64,000 nt of DNA, from assembly GCF_016711335.1 (NCBI RefSeq), contig NZ_JADJTF010000001.1:1674001-1738000 (forward strand), given 5' to 3'. The notes below the pieces were generated by a model that had not been told where the DNA came from, did not search any database, and was given only the letters and a program-made list of their open reading frames with translations. The DNA is from Thiofilum sp. Lineage in GTDB: Bacteria; Pseudomonadota; Gammaproteobacteria; Thiotrichales; Thiotrichaceae. Each line of letters begins with the position of its first letter. Position 1 is the first letter of the stretch. A program made the position numbers and the translations under genes. Below are positions 34,577 through 42,894 of the stretch, in pieces.

Positions 34577-34758
34577 TTAGGTCAGTACTCCAATTAGCGA
34601 GAAGCTAGTTTAGGGTAGGGAGGTTTAAGAAAGGTTGGTGACTTTTAGCAGGCGTGTAGTGAGTTTTAGGTCGGTTAGGGGATGTGGTCTAGGCGAGTCT
34701 AGGATAAGATGTTATACCGAGATTCTATATCATAAACTGTTAGCCACTCAGGGAAAAG

Positions 34759-36000
34759 ATGAGTCCTGTTGCACTTTTCGACAAATCGTTCTTGCAGTCA
34801 TTGAGCGTAGATGAATCGGTCTGGTTCGACCGATTCTTTACCCCTAATATTTCACCTCTGTTCTATGTAGAAACACTTGCGGATTTAGACAAGGAAGTGA
34901 GCAGAGGAAGAACAGCGGAGCAAGTAGTTGGTAATATTGCAGAAAAGTCCCCTCAGCTAAGCGGTGCTCCAAATGTTCACCACAGTGACTTGCTGTTAGC
35001 TAATCTAATGGGGCAGCCAATTTCGATGTCCAATAGACCAATTGTTGCAGGTGGTAGACCTGTACAGTCTGAAGGAAAGAAAGGTGTAAATTTTGATATA
35101 TCTCCTGAAGCAAAAGCCTTTAACAGGTGGCAAGACGGTGAATATCTAAAGATAGAAAGAGAGTTTGCAAGGATCTGGCGAGCCAACATTAAGTCAATGA
35201 CGTTTGAGAGTTCTGCGATATATGCGCAAAAACTTGGTATAGACATTTCTCTTTGTAAAAATATGCAAGATGCATATACAGTCGCAAGTCAAATAGTCAC
35301 GAGTTCAGCCAAGCCCTATGACTTGATATCATTCATTGTTCAATCACTTGGAATACCTCGCAAATATCATCAAAAATTAGTTCAGAGGTATCAGATATCT
35401 GGGTTTCCAGCGCTAAGTTACTATGCTCCCTATGCGGCACACGTTATAAAAGTTGAAGTTTTCTTTCACATTTGTATCTCACGTGGGTTTATTTCTGCTG
35501 ATCGCCCTTCTAACAAAATCGATATTGCATATTTACATTACTTACCTTTTTGCAATGTATTCATTTCAGGGGATAAATTACATAGAAGTACAGCACAATA
35601 TTTTCTCGCTAAAAATCAGAGGTTTGTTTGGGCGGCTGAACTCAAAGAAGATCTCAATAAGTTAAATGATCATTACTTGAAGTTACCTGAAGAAACCAAG
35701 GATAGAGGTGTAATTTCCTTTGCCAGCAAGCCTCCCACGGATGGTAAATTTCTGACTGCCGAATTATGGGATATATTAGGCATCCGTTGGCGGGATGAGA
35801 AAGTCGATAACATTGCTCCTCTTTCTGAGGAAGCAAACGACAAGCTTTTTCAGCATATAAAGGGCTTTACAGATGCTCCAACCTTGCCAGCCGATCAGAT
35901 AGACCCATATGAAGAATTAGATAGCTTATCAATTCAAAGGTCTATCAGAAGAAAAAGAGGAAGTTGGTATCAAGTGCCTAGAAGCCTTAAAGATAGCTAG
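34759..36000 (+). CDS. 413-residue hypothetical protein, possibly PIN-like
   Basis: No clear family. The N-terminus (ALFDKSFLQSLSVDESVWFD, then FYVETLADLDKEV) and a later YLPFCNVFISGDKLHR segment carry spaced acidic residues (D8, E38 and aspartates near 258 and 273) that resemble a PIN-like nuclease layout. I hold this only as a hint. The C-terminus is basic (RRKRGSW). No signal peptide or membrane helix. Base composition is more A+T-rich than the neighbours, and it opens the accessory island next to the CRISPR locus. It has GGGAAAAG before its ATG. The 182 bp upstream show nothing recognisable. Confidence 0.55.
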   Translation: MSPVALFDKSFLQSLSVDESVWFDRFFTPNISPLFYVETLADLDKEVSRGRTAEQVVGNIAEKSPQLSGAPNVHHSDLLLANLMGQPISMSNRPIVAGGRPVQSEGKKGVNFDISPEAKAFNRWQDGEYLKIEREFARIWRANIKSMTFESSAIYAQKLGIDISLCKNMQDAYTVASQIVTSSAKPYDLISFIVQSLGIPRKYHQKLVQRYQISGFPALSYYAPYAAHVIKVEVFFHICISRGFISADRPSNKIDIAYLHYLPFCNVFISGDKLHRSTAQYFLAKNQRFVWAAELKEDLNKLNDHYLKLPEETKDRGVISFASKPPTDGKFLTAELWDILGIRWRDEKVDNIAPLSEEANDKLFQHIKGFTDAPTLPADQIDPYEELDSLSIQRSIRRKRGSWYQVPRSLKDS

Positions 36001-36084
36001 CAATGCACTTGCTTGGATTGGTATTATTATATAAATCAATATATTATAAAAATATTGATCTTAATGATTAAGCTTTTCTACATC

Positions 36085-37308
36085 CTACAAATACCCCACT
36101 GGAATAACATTAACCTCACCAGAGAGCGGAATATCGCTTTCTCTGAGGCAAACAATCACACCCTCTCCGCGTGGCTTATCTAAATTATCCAACACACTAA
36201 AATGCTTAGCAGCACTTAAATTCGGGCTGGCTGTTTTCTTAAACTCGACCGGATAAATTTTATTATCACGCTCTAACAGTAAATCAATTTCGCGTTGTTC
36301 TTTATCTCGATAAAAATATAGATTGGGATTTAATCCATTATGCCAATAGCTTTTTAGTATTTCGATCAATATCCAATTCTCTAAAATAGCGCCCGACATA
36401 GCGCCTGCTTCCAATGTTTCAGGTGATGACCACTGCGTTAAATAGGCACATAAACCCGTATCTAGAAAATAAAGCTTGGGTGTTTTAATTAAACGCTTAT
36501 TCACATTATTAAAATAAGGTTGCAGCAAATAAATAATGCCCGAAGTTTCTAAAATGGAAAGCCATGCTTTTGTGGTTTTCTGGTCAATATCGACCTCTCG
36601 CGCTAAATCCGCATAATTGAGTAATTGCCCCACTCGCGCTGCACAAGTACGCAAAAATAACAAAAAGCTGCGCTCATCACCCACTCGTGTTAAATGGCGC
36701 ACATCGCGCTGCAAATAGGTTTGTAAATAGGCGCTATAAAACAAGTCACGCAGCATTGCCTCATGCAAAGCTACTCGTGGATAGGAGCCGCGCCAAATAC
36801 GCTGATAGAGCGTTAATAGGGTGAGTGGTGGTGTGGCTTGCTTACGTGCTGCTTCAATCCAAGTGCGAGTAGGTACAAAAGGCTGAGTATTTTGAGCACG
36901 GCTCTCTAGTTCTGCTTGCGAAAGTCCCAATAAATCCAGTACCGCCACCCGCCCCGCCAGACTCTCGGTGATGCCTTGCATGAGATGAAATTTTTGCGAG
37001 CCTGTCAGCCAAATCAAGCCATTGCGTTTGTCCTTATCCACCAACAGTTTAATGGTGCGGAATAGTTCAGGGGCATATTGCACCTCGTCAATAATAACGG
37101 GCGGCGGATGGCGTTGGAAAAATAACGCAGGGTCAGTATGCGCCAATTCTGCTTCCAATGGGTCATCTAGGGTCACATAACGGCGTTCAGGCTCGGCACA
37201 GGTTTCTAACAGAGTGGTTTTACCCACTTGGCGAGCGCCTGTGAGTAAGAGCACGGGAAACACTTGTGATGCAAGACGAATGGTAGTTTCTAGGGTGCGA
37301 GGTAGCAT
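36085..37308 (-). CDS. AAA+ ATPase with DUF4143 domain
   Basis: A 407-residue protein: AAA_14 domain with Walker A LLTGARQVGKTTLLE (about 20-34), Walker B PVIIDEVQ (about 69-76), and a C-terminal DUF4143 domain with a PD-(D/E)xK-like segment (EREIDLLLERDNKIYPVEFKK). These proteins are common, mobile and of uncertain role. No Shine-Dalgarno is visible; instead a 16-bp perfect inverted repeat ends 7 bp before the ATG. It lies downstream of the CRISPR array on the same strand, but is not a known Cas component. Confidence 0.85.
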   Translation of the reverse strand: MLPRTLETTIRLASQVFPVLLLTGARQVGKTTLLETCAEPERRYVTLDDPLEAELAHTDPALFFQRHPPPVIIDEVQYAPELFRTIKLLVDKDKRNGLIWLTGSQKFHLMQGITESLAGRVAVLDLLGLSQAELESRAQNTQPFVPTRTWIEAARKQATPPLTLLTLYQRIWRGSYPRVALHEAMLRDLFYSAYLQTYLQRDVRHLTRVGDERSFLLFLRTCAARVGQLLNYADLAREVDIDQKTTKAWLSILETSGIIYLLQPYFNNVNKRLIKTPKLYFLDTGLCAYLTQWSSPETLEAGAMSGAILENWILIEILKSYWHNGLNPNLYFYRDKEQREIDLLLERDNKIYPVEFKKTASPNLSAAKHFSVLDNLDKPRGEGVIVCLRESDIPLSGEVNVIPVGYL

Positions 37309-37314
37309 AAGGTT

Positions 37315-37347
37315 CGACTAATCTGGAATTAAATTCCAGATTAGTCG
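37315..37347. repeat. 16-bp perfect inverted repeat before the DUF4143 gene
   Basis: CGACTAATCTGGAATT at 37315-37330 is exactly repeated in reverse complement at 37332-37347, with one base between. It lies 7 bp upstream of the DUF4143 start codon and 90 bp past the distal end of the CRISPR array. It could be an operator or a leader hairpin. No U-run follows on the minus strand, so it is not a standard terminator for the array transcript. Confidence 0.8.
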
Positions 37348-37385
37348 GGTTTTAGATGCGTGTCAAAAATTTAATGCTGTTGTAG

Positions 37386-37407
37386 GGGCAAACCTATGTG
37401 TTTGCCC
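37386..37407. repeat. REP-like palindrome near array end
   Basis: GGGCAAAC at 37386-37393 and GTTTGCCC at 37400-37407 around a CTATGT loop, inside TTGTAGGGGCAAACC...GTTTGCCC. The GTAGGGGC(A/G)A...GCCC style is seen as dispersed palindromes in several filamentous and cyanobacterial genomes; only one copy is seen here. Confidence 0.45.
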
Positions 37408-37436
37408 TGTTCTACCTGTGATAGCCAAAGCATAAG

Positions 37437-37951
37437 GTCGTAGTCCCGCCTTTACCTAGCAGGCTCTTCAACATCTCCCTTCTGGGATGAGAATCTGAAT
37501 CTAAGTCGTAGTCCCGCCTTTACCCAGCAGGCTCTCCAACAAAATAGAGAAGGAGACAAAAAATGAAAAATAATGTCGTAGTCCCGCCTTTACCCAGCAG
37601 GCTCTCCAACAAAACCAAACTGGCAAAAGGGGCTGCCAGGTTACGTCGTAGTCCCGCCTTTACCCAGCAGGCTCTCCAACCAAGGGCATAGTTAATATAG
37701 TATCATAATGATAGTCGTAGTCCCGCCTTTACCCAGCAGGCTCTCCAACCATGAAGGATTGGACGGGATTATTTGTATCCGTCGTAGTCCCGCCTTTACC
37801 CAGCAGGCTCTCCAACGCAGGCTCATATGGAGTTGCTATTTCTGGTGTGGTCGTAGTCCCGCCTTTACCCAGCAGGCTCTCCAACACCAAACTGGCAAAG
37901 GGACGCCAGTTAACAGTCGTAGTCCCGCCTTTACCCAGCAGGCTCTCCAAC
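37437..37951 (-). CRISPR. type VI-B CRISPR array, 8 repeats and 7 spacers
   Basis: Eight 36-bp repeats start at 37437, 37505, 37575, 37645, 37714, 37781, 37850 and 37916; spacers are 32, 34, 34, 33, 31, 33 and 30 bp. Seven repeats are identical; the one at 37437 has two changes (37457, 37468), marking it as the leader-distal end. Read on the minus strand the repeat begins GTTGGAGAGCC and ends GGGACTACGAC, like Cas13b repeats (GTTG...AAC). It can fold with GUUG/CGAC at the base and CCUGC/GCGGG as an inner stem. Orientation is therefore the same as cas13b and csx28, with crRNAs complementary to plus-strand spacer sequence. Confidence 0.97.
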
Positions 37952-38069
37952 CCCTACCCGTGCTATTTCCTTTGTACAAACAAATACTTGCATAGCTTTT
38001 CTTTCTATATCAAAAGAGATAGATCGAGTTAGCATTTTCGGCATACTCCTTGCTTGGAAAAATCAACCC
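37952..38069 (-). promoter_or_regulatory. probable CRISPR leader
   Basis: The 118 bp between the end of the csx28-like gene and the leader-proximal repeat are A+T-rich and hold no ORF. Degenerate repeats at the other end of the array make this the leader. Read on the minus strand it contains TTTTGATATAGAAAG and TATGCAAGTATTT, which could supply a weak promoter, but spacing does not fit a consensus; the array may also be read through from cas13b. Confidence 0.55.
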
Positions 38070-38645
38070 CTACACCTCTAACGCCCGATAGCGTTGATCT
38101 AATTCTAACCGCAACTGCTGATTCAGTTGCTCATAAATCCCCTTAAGCTTTTCCGCCTGCTCCGGCTTATCAATCGGTGTCAAACCCTCCGCATTCACCG
38201 CCACCGCCCGATGCGCAAAATAAAACCCCGCCGCCACCGCCCTATACCCATACACTAAATCCCGCACCTCCTTAGACACAAACAAACCCGCATGTTGCTG
38301 ATAAAACACCTCACTCAACTCATGCAACATAAAACGCTCTAAATGACCAAAGTGATAAAAATACTGAATGTCGCTACCCTCTCGACTATGTTTAGTCCAA
38401 TGAATAATCGCTTTATCGCTCTTTTTATCACTCATATACGCCAATAACGCCCAAACCGCCTCCAACGCCGCAATCTCACGGCGCAAGCGGTCGGTGCGAA
38501 TCGTAGTATTGTGCGTAATCCGACTCTGGCGCGTGGCAAACACATACGCCAACCATGCCGCAATCACCACACCGATAAAGCCTAATACCGCTACCATCAA
38601 ATCAGTGATTTCACCCACCGCAAAGGTCATCCCGAATAACTGCAT
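38070..38645 (-). CDS. csx28: Csx28-like membrane accessory of Cas13b
   Basis: A 191-residue protein with one strong N-terminal membrane helix (about residues 13-36, DLMVAVLGFIGVVIAAWLAY) followed by an all-alpha cytoplasmic domain. Its size, topology and position directly after cas13b match Csx28, the VI-B2 accessory that raises Cas13b interference and has been described as a membrane pore. I see no clear RxxxxH HEPN motif in the soluble part; the closest are R39-x5-H45 beside the membrane and R104-x3-H108. I chose the ATG at 38645: AGAGGTAAGG spans the cas13b stop just before it, so translation is coupled. A longer frame to 38714 overlaps cas13b and lacks this signal. Confidence 0.75.
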   Translation of the reverse strand: MQLFGMTFAVGEITDLMVAVLGFIGVVIAAWLAYVFATRQSRITHNTTIRTDRLRREIAALEAVWALLAYMSDKKSDKAIIHWTKHSREGSDIQYFYHFGHLERFMLHELSEVFYQQHAGLFVSKEVRDLVYGYRAVAAGFYFAHRAVAVNAEGLTPIDKPEQAEKLKGIYEQLNQQLRLELDQRYRALEV

Positions 38646-38649
38646 CACC

Positions 38650-41600
38650 TTACCTCTGACTGTTTTGTAAATAATTAAACCACGGCTGACACAAACGCTC
38701 CATGTGTTCCGCAAAGCGCACCGCCACCTTACGATGCAGTGCAGGGTTATCCGGTGTTGGCTCTAACCGTACTCGTGTCGCTAAATCAGGAAAGTGCTCT
38801 GCTTCAGGATATTGATTGTGGGCAAACGCATTGCGAATCAGGCGAAATTGTCGAAACGCAGCCACACTAAACCCAGCCCCCCGCACATGCGCCGCCTGAG
38901 CCTGCTGATAGAGCGCCCACAATAAATCCCCATGTCGCCCCTCACCAAAATCTACTAGCGATTGCTTGAGTTGAGCGCGTTGCTCCTCGTTGAGCGTGGA
39001 GTCTTTGAGCGCTAGTTTACGCTCTGGAATAGTGCCTAGTGTTTGGATAATAGCGCGTTCTAAGCCATGAATGAGCGCCATAATTTTTACCCGTGTACGC
39101 CGATAACTGGCTAATTCAGCACGAATTTCATCATAATGCAGCTGAGTTTCACTCAAAGGATAATAGCCACCATACGCACCCAATAGCCCCACTAAGCGCC
39201 GATCCCGCACCAACACACTTAAACCGCCTAAATCACGGATTTTACAGCTCGGATGATACAGACTACGCGCTGTCCACGGTTTAGCAGGCTCGTTTTTCTT
39301 GGGTTTAGGTTGTGGAATAGGTAATTCATGCCAAATCGTCGTATTAAGCAGCGTATGAGCGATACCCTGCAATGACCATTGCGGTTTAGGTGCATCAGGC
39401 GTTAGTACTAACTTATCCAAATAATCCCGCACATACAGATAAAGTATTTTGTCTTGAGCCACTAAATGCCGCAGCGCCCTTTCATCCTGTTTATAAGCTT
39501 TGAGTAGTTGGCTGAGCTTGGCGCGTTTTTCCAACAGCTCATTGGATTTTGCCGCTTTACTCACCACAGGTTCCGGTGTTTTTAGATAAGCACGAATAGC
39601 CTCTACTTGAGTTTTACGCTCCGCTTCAGGCAGATAGTATTTAACCTTCTCGGCAAATTGTTTCGTGCGTTTATCCAGCCATGTATCCAGCAAAGGATGC
39701 TGACGCGGATAGTCATACATCGCTTGCTCGGCTTCGCCTTGTTGAGCTAAATAGCGTTTCAGTAACCATGTAATAGAGGGTGGAATGACCACCGTTTCAT
39801 GCTCACGGCTCAAGTGTTGAGAGCCTTGTGCCTCTAGTTCAGCAGGGCTAAGCCCTAAGTACTCGGCTACTCTAGTTAGAATAGGCTGATATAAAAACTG
39901 GTCAGGTAAAGGCAAAGGTTGTTTAAAGCTTTGAGTGGTGGGTTCCCATAGTTCATGCAGCCATTGTGCGAGATGAGATGCAGGTCGTAAGCCCAACCAC
40001 TTAGGCAGATGATCCAGTGACCAGTGTTTTGCGTCATGAGCACATTGTTTTAAAAAGCGTTGGCGCTGTATTAAATAGGCTTCATAAAAACTCAATAAGC
40101 CTTGGTATTTATTAGGCTCCTGTTGTAAGCCAAGTTGAGGCAAAAAGGGATGGGCTAATGGTCCCGCTAATAAACCACAATCCTCCAATAAATCAGCGAT
40201 CTTAGGTGGTTGTTCTAAATGTGCGCCGTAGTAAGCCAGCGTTTTTTGCAGAATTTGATATTGCTGACTATTGAGCTTGCCTCCGTCAGGCTTAGTACTA
40301 TCCACAGGCTGAAAGCGCATGAAATCATCAGCAAGAAAGTCACCTATCACCCCACACTTAATCGCTTTAAAACCTTTTTGCCCGCGCTTTTTATCAGATT
40401 GCAATAGGTTTTTAAGTGCCGTCAAACGCTGTTCAGTCTCTGCACTTAAATACTCAATACGCTGTTTTAGCGCAGCATGTGATAGGGGATTAGCTTTACG
40501 CCCTTGGATTAAATGATGCTGTACTACCTGTGGCAAACTACTAAATGGTACTGCAAAGCGCCCTTGTGCATTAAAACACTGGTCGACCCATTGTTGCGCC
40601 TCCGTGCGTGTCATGGGGTAGGACGGTTCACCTTGAGCAAGTTTTTTCACTAAGGTACGCATACCTGCTTCATAGCGACGTATCAGGGTATCTAAGCGTG
40701 AAGCAGTGTGACCTTGAGCCTGTGTTTTCCACAAATAATGATAAAACGTGGTATGCAATAATTGCTCATGACTCATCCAAAATTGCGGTTGCATGGTCTG
40801 AGCACTAGGGGAGGGCAATGCAATAGCCTGCTGTGCGGCATGAGCATTAAGGTCGGGGTAGTCTGCGTTAGTAGGCTTTTCTGCATGATCCAAACGAAAA
40901 CCAATGCGCTCAGGAAAATAATGGTAATGCGGATAAGCCGGAATTAAATAAGGGTGCAAGGTAACTATGCCTTGAATACCTTGTGCCTTAATGAGTTCAG
41001 CCTCTTCGCGTAGTTGAGTGTAATTATTTTCCAGTAGTGTCCAGTCAGCAGGTTTAGTCGCTTGCTCTAAGTCATGCAAACGTCCATAACTGAGTATTTT
41101 CTGCCCTAAAGTGCGTATCCGTGGTAGTTGATCGGTAAAGTATTCAGCCGCTTTGAGGCGCACATGATAATGAAACTGCCCCAAATCAAGGGCAAAGCGC
41201 AGCCGATTATCCGCATCAAAATCTAAAAAGCGCATCATCAAGCTAGGAAAGCGTTCATTACGCCCGCGTGCAAAGAGCACACTCGCGCCTTCAGGTTCGT
41301 TTTCTTCCTCAACTTCGCTAGCCATTGCCGCTTCAAAACGAAACTTAGCTTGATCCTCAGGACTTAAACACTCTAATAAGGGCAAAGGACAGCGGGCAAG
41401 TTCCGACAAAGTATCTAAAGTGAGCGCTATGGTGGTATCAGTAGACTCTAAGCGTTGGATGGGTAAATGTAGGCGATAGACCGCGATCATTTCCCGAATA
41501 ATACTGCGCTGCTCTGTAGTCCATTGTTGTTGTAGGGTAGGGGATGCTGCCTCCCAAAAATGACTCATTAATTCAGCACTTTGGCTTTTCTCTAAAAATA

Positions 41601-42342
41601 ACGCGCAAAACAGTACATGACCAAAGCTATAAAGGACTTGTGATTGGGGGGTAATAGCGTTTTCAGGTACATTAATCGGGTCACTGCACAAAGCAAACAC
41701 AAATTCATTAGAGCGTTTGGCTTTACCATCACGCCCACAGCGCATAAAGCTAGCCATTGATGCTGTGCTATGACTAAAGCGCTTTTTCACTTCGTGAAAG
41801 CTAGCATCGTAAACACGATTGAGTAGAAAGTAGAGTTTACGCTGTAAAACGCGCTCTAACTGACACTCAGGATCAGTAGGATGCACAAAGGTATTACGCA
41901 AATCATTCAGCAACGCCAGAACCCAAGTGAGGCGTTGTTCATAATAGCGTGGTAGCGGAACGGCTAGATCTTTAGCTTGGTTAGTCTTGTTGGTGTTATC
42001 CATTAATACCTTGAGAAAACCAAAACTACGATGCAGGTGCTTAATCATATTGGCTTGTTCTTCAGGGGGCGCAGTTATTAGACCTAGCTCTTTAATAGCA
42101 CTTTCAATCTGATCTTCATTCTCAAGTACTTTGCGCCCAACCTTGCTACGGATGTCATTCAAACAAGCCAACACATTTAATCGCGCATCATTGTAGTAAG
42201 CCGCTAATACCTCTGGTGGTAAGTAAAAGGCTGTAAAACTAGGCGGAGCATTTTTAGTACTATGGGCTTTTTGAGCTGGCTGGGAGTGGTTTGTGCGAGG
42301 CTTGGGAGATTTTCCAGACTGGCGTCGGCGTAAGTGATTCAT
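38650..42342 (-). CDS. cas13b: CRISPR-Cas type VI-B RNA-guided RNase Cas13b
   Basis: A 1230-residue protein with two HEPN RxxxxH motifs: R149-NTFV-H154 (in LLNDLRNTFVHPTDPE) and R1170-NAFA-H1175 (in RLIRNAFAHNQYPEAEHF). The positions near both ends are those of Cas13b (R116/H121 and R1177/H1182 in Bergeyella), not Cas13a, c or d, where both lie centrally or C-terminally. Guided by crRNA, the paired HEPN domains cut target RNA and then bystander RNA. The N-terminus is basic (first 30 residues). Between the motifs I see no recognised domain, as expected for the Cas13b Helical and Lid regions. Length is at the upper end of the family (about 1,100-1,230). AAGGG lies 9 bp before the ATG. It is followed by csx28 and the array, with no cas1/cas2. 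Confidence 0.93.
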   Translation of the reverse strand: MNHLRRRQSGKSPKPRTNHSQPAQKAHSTKNAPPSFTAFYLPPEVLAAYYNDARLNVLACLNDIRSKVGRKVLENEDQIESAIKELGLITAPPEEQANMIKHLHRSFGFLKVLMDNTNKTNQAKDLAVPLPRYYEQRLTWVLALLNDLRNTFVHPTDPECQLERVLQRKLYFLLNRVYDASFHEVKKRFSHSTASMASFMRCGRDGKAKRSNEFVFALCSDPINVPENAITPQSQVLYSFGHVLFCALFLEKSQSAELMSHFWEAASPTLQQQWTTEQRSIIREMIAVYRLHLPIQRLESTDTTIALTLDTLSELARCPLPLLECLSPEDQAKFRFEAAMASEVEEENEPEGASVLFARGRNERFPSLMMRFLDFDADNRLRFALDLGQFHYHVRLKAAEYFTDQLPRIRTLGQKILSYGRLHDLEQATKPADWTLLENNYTQLREEAELIKAQGIQGIVTLHPYLIPAYPHYHYFPERIGFRLDHAEKPTNADYPDLNAHAAQQAIALPSPSAQTMQPQFWMSHEQLLHTTFYHYLWKTQAQGHTASRLDTLIRRYEAGMRTLVKKLAQGEPSYPMTRTEAQQWVDQCFNAQGRFAVPFSSLPQVVQHHLIQGRKANPLSHAALKQRIEYLSAETEQRLTALKNLLQSDKKRGQKGFKAIKCGVIGDFLADDFMRFQPVDSTKPDGGKLNSQQYQILQKTLAYYGAHLEQPPKIADLLEDCGLLAGPLAHPFLPQLGLQQEPNKYQGLLSFYEAYLIQRQRFLKQCAHDAKHWSLDHLPKWLGLRPASHLAQWLHELWEPTTQSFKQPLPLPDQFLYQPILTRVAEYLGLSPAELEAQGSQHLSREHETVVIPPSITWLLKRYLAQQGEAEQAMYDYPRQHPLLDTWLDKRTKQFAEKVKYYLPEAERKTQVEAIRAYLKTPEPVVSKAAKSNELLEKRAKLSQLLKAYKQDERALRHLVAQDKILYLYVRDYLDKLVLTPDAPKPQWSLQGIAHTLLNTTIWHELPIPQPKPKKNEPAKPWTARSLYHPSCKIRDLGGLSVLVRDRRLVGLLGAYGGYYPLSETQLHYDEIRAELASYRRTRVKIMALIHGLERAIIQTLGTIPERKLALKDSTLNEEQRAQLKQSLVDFGEGRHGDLLWALYQQAQAAHVRGAGFSVAAFRQFRLIRNAFAHNQYPEAEHFPDLATRVRLEPTPDNPALHRKVAVRFAEHMERLCQPWFNYLQNSQR

Positions 42343-42894
42343 AGTCTATGCCCTTAAAATTAAAAAACACTCAATTTAAAGATCTTTTTAGCATAGATAT
42401 TAGGCTGAGCCTATGATGGACTCCTAACACGCTCTCAGTCTGAGCATGATGTGGTGGTTTCGAGGCTGTTTTTTTAATGATTTATAATGAATCTACCTCT
42501 TACCGCCTGAGATCCGGCGAGTTTATAAGAGCTAGTGTGCTTTTAAGTTATCGAGCCTAGATGCAAAGCCTTAACTTAATTGCTGTTTTGACTCACTATT
42601 CTGGGTGTCTATTTTTAAACTCTCGTAATGGGGCGACTATTTTAATCTGGAAAGCTGGATATTTTTTAAATCCAGCGCATAAATAATTGTAGGGTATAGG
42701 GTGGCACACGTATGATTATTAATCAGGAGTGTTGTTCAACGGTTGAAGTGTTTTTTAGGTAGTTTTATGCGCATGATAGCTACTGAAGAGACACATACCT
42801 ATTTCTCCACAAGAGTCAGAAGCGGGGTAAAAAAGCTATATCGTGCTATGCGGGCAATACTTCTAACCCACCCACACCTAAGCAGGAGAGAGTT
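42343..42894. other. 552-bp intergenic region upstream of cas13b
   Basis: No ORF with a convincing start is visible. TAGGCT-G-AGCCTA at 42401-42413, a 6-bp inverted repeat 59 bp from the cas13b ATG, is the only structure near its promoter. The region must hold the divergent promoters of cas13b and the pentapeptide gene. I could not assign -35/-10 boxes with confidence. Confidence 0.5.

Noticed and set aside
36085..37308. DUF4143 ATPase as a Cas accessory
   Set aside because: These ATPases are common and scattered in bacterial genomes, and it has its own palindrome-marked leader.
37708..38032. Overlapping ORFs across the array encoding repeated VVVPPLPSRLSN or RSPAFTQQALQ
   Set aside because: They are artefacts of translating the 36-bp CRISPR repeats; they have no start signals and change frame with spacer length.
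38650..38714. Upstream start of the Csx28-like protein at 38714
   Set aside because: It overlaps cas13b by 65 bp with no ribosome binding site; AGAGGTAAGG supports the ATG at 38645.
37437..42342. Type II, V or Cas13a/d assignment
   Set aside because: No RuvC or HNH motifs and no tracrRNA-like anti-repeat were seen. The HEPN motifs sit near both ends and the repeat begins GTTG, which fits Cas13b only.
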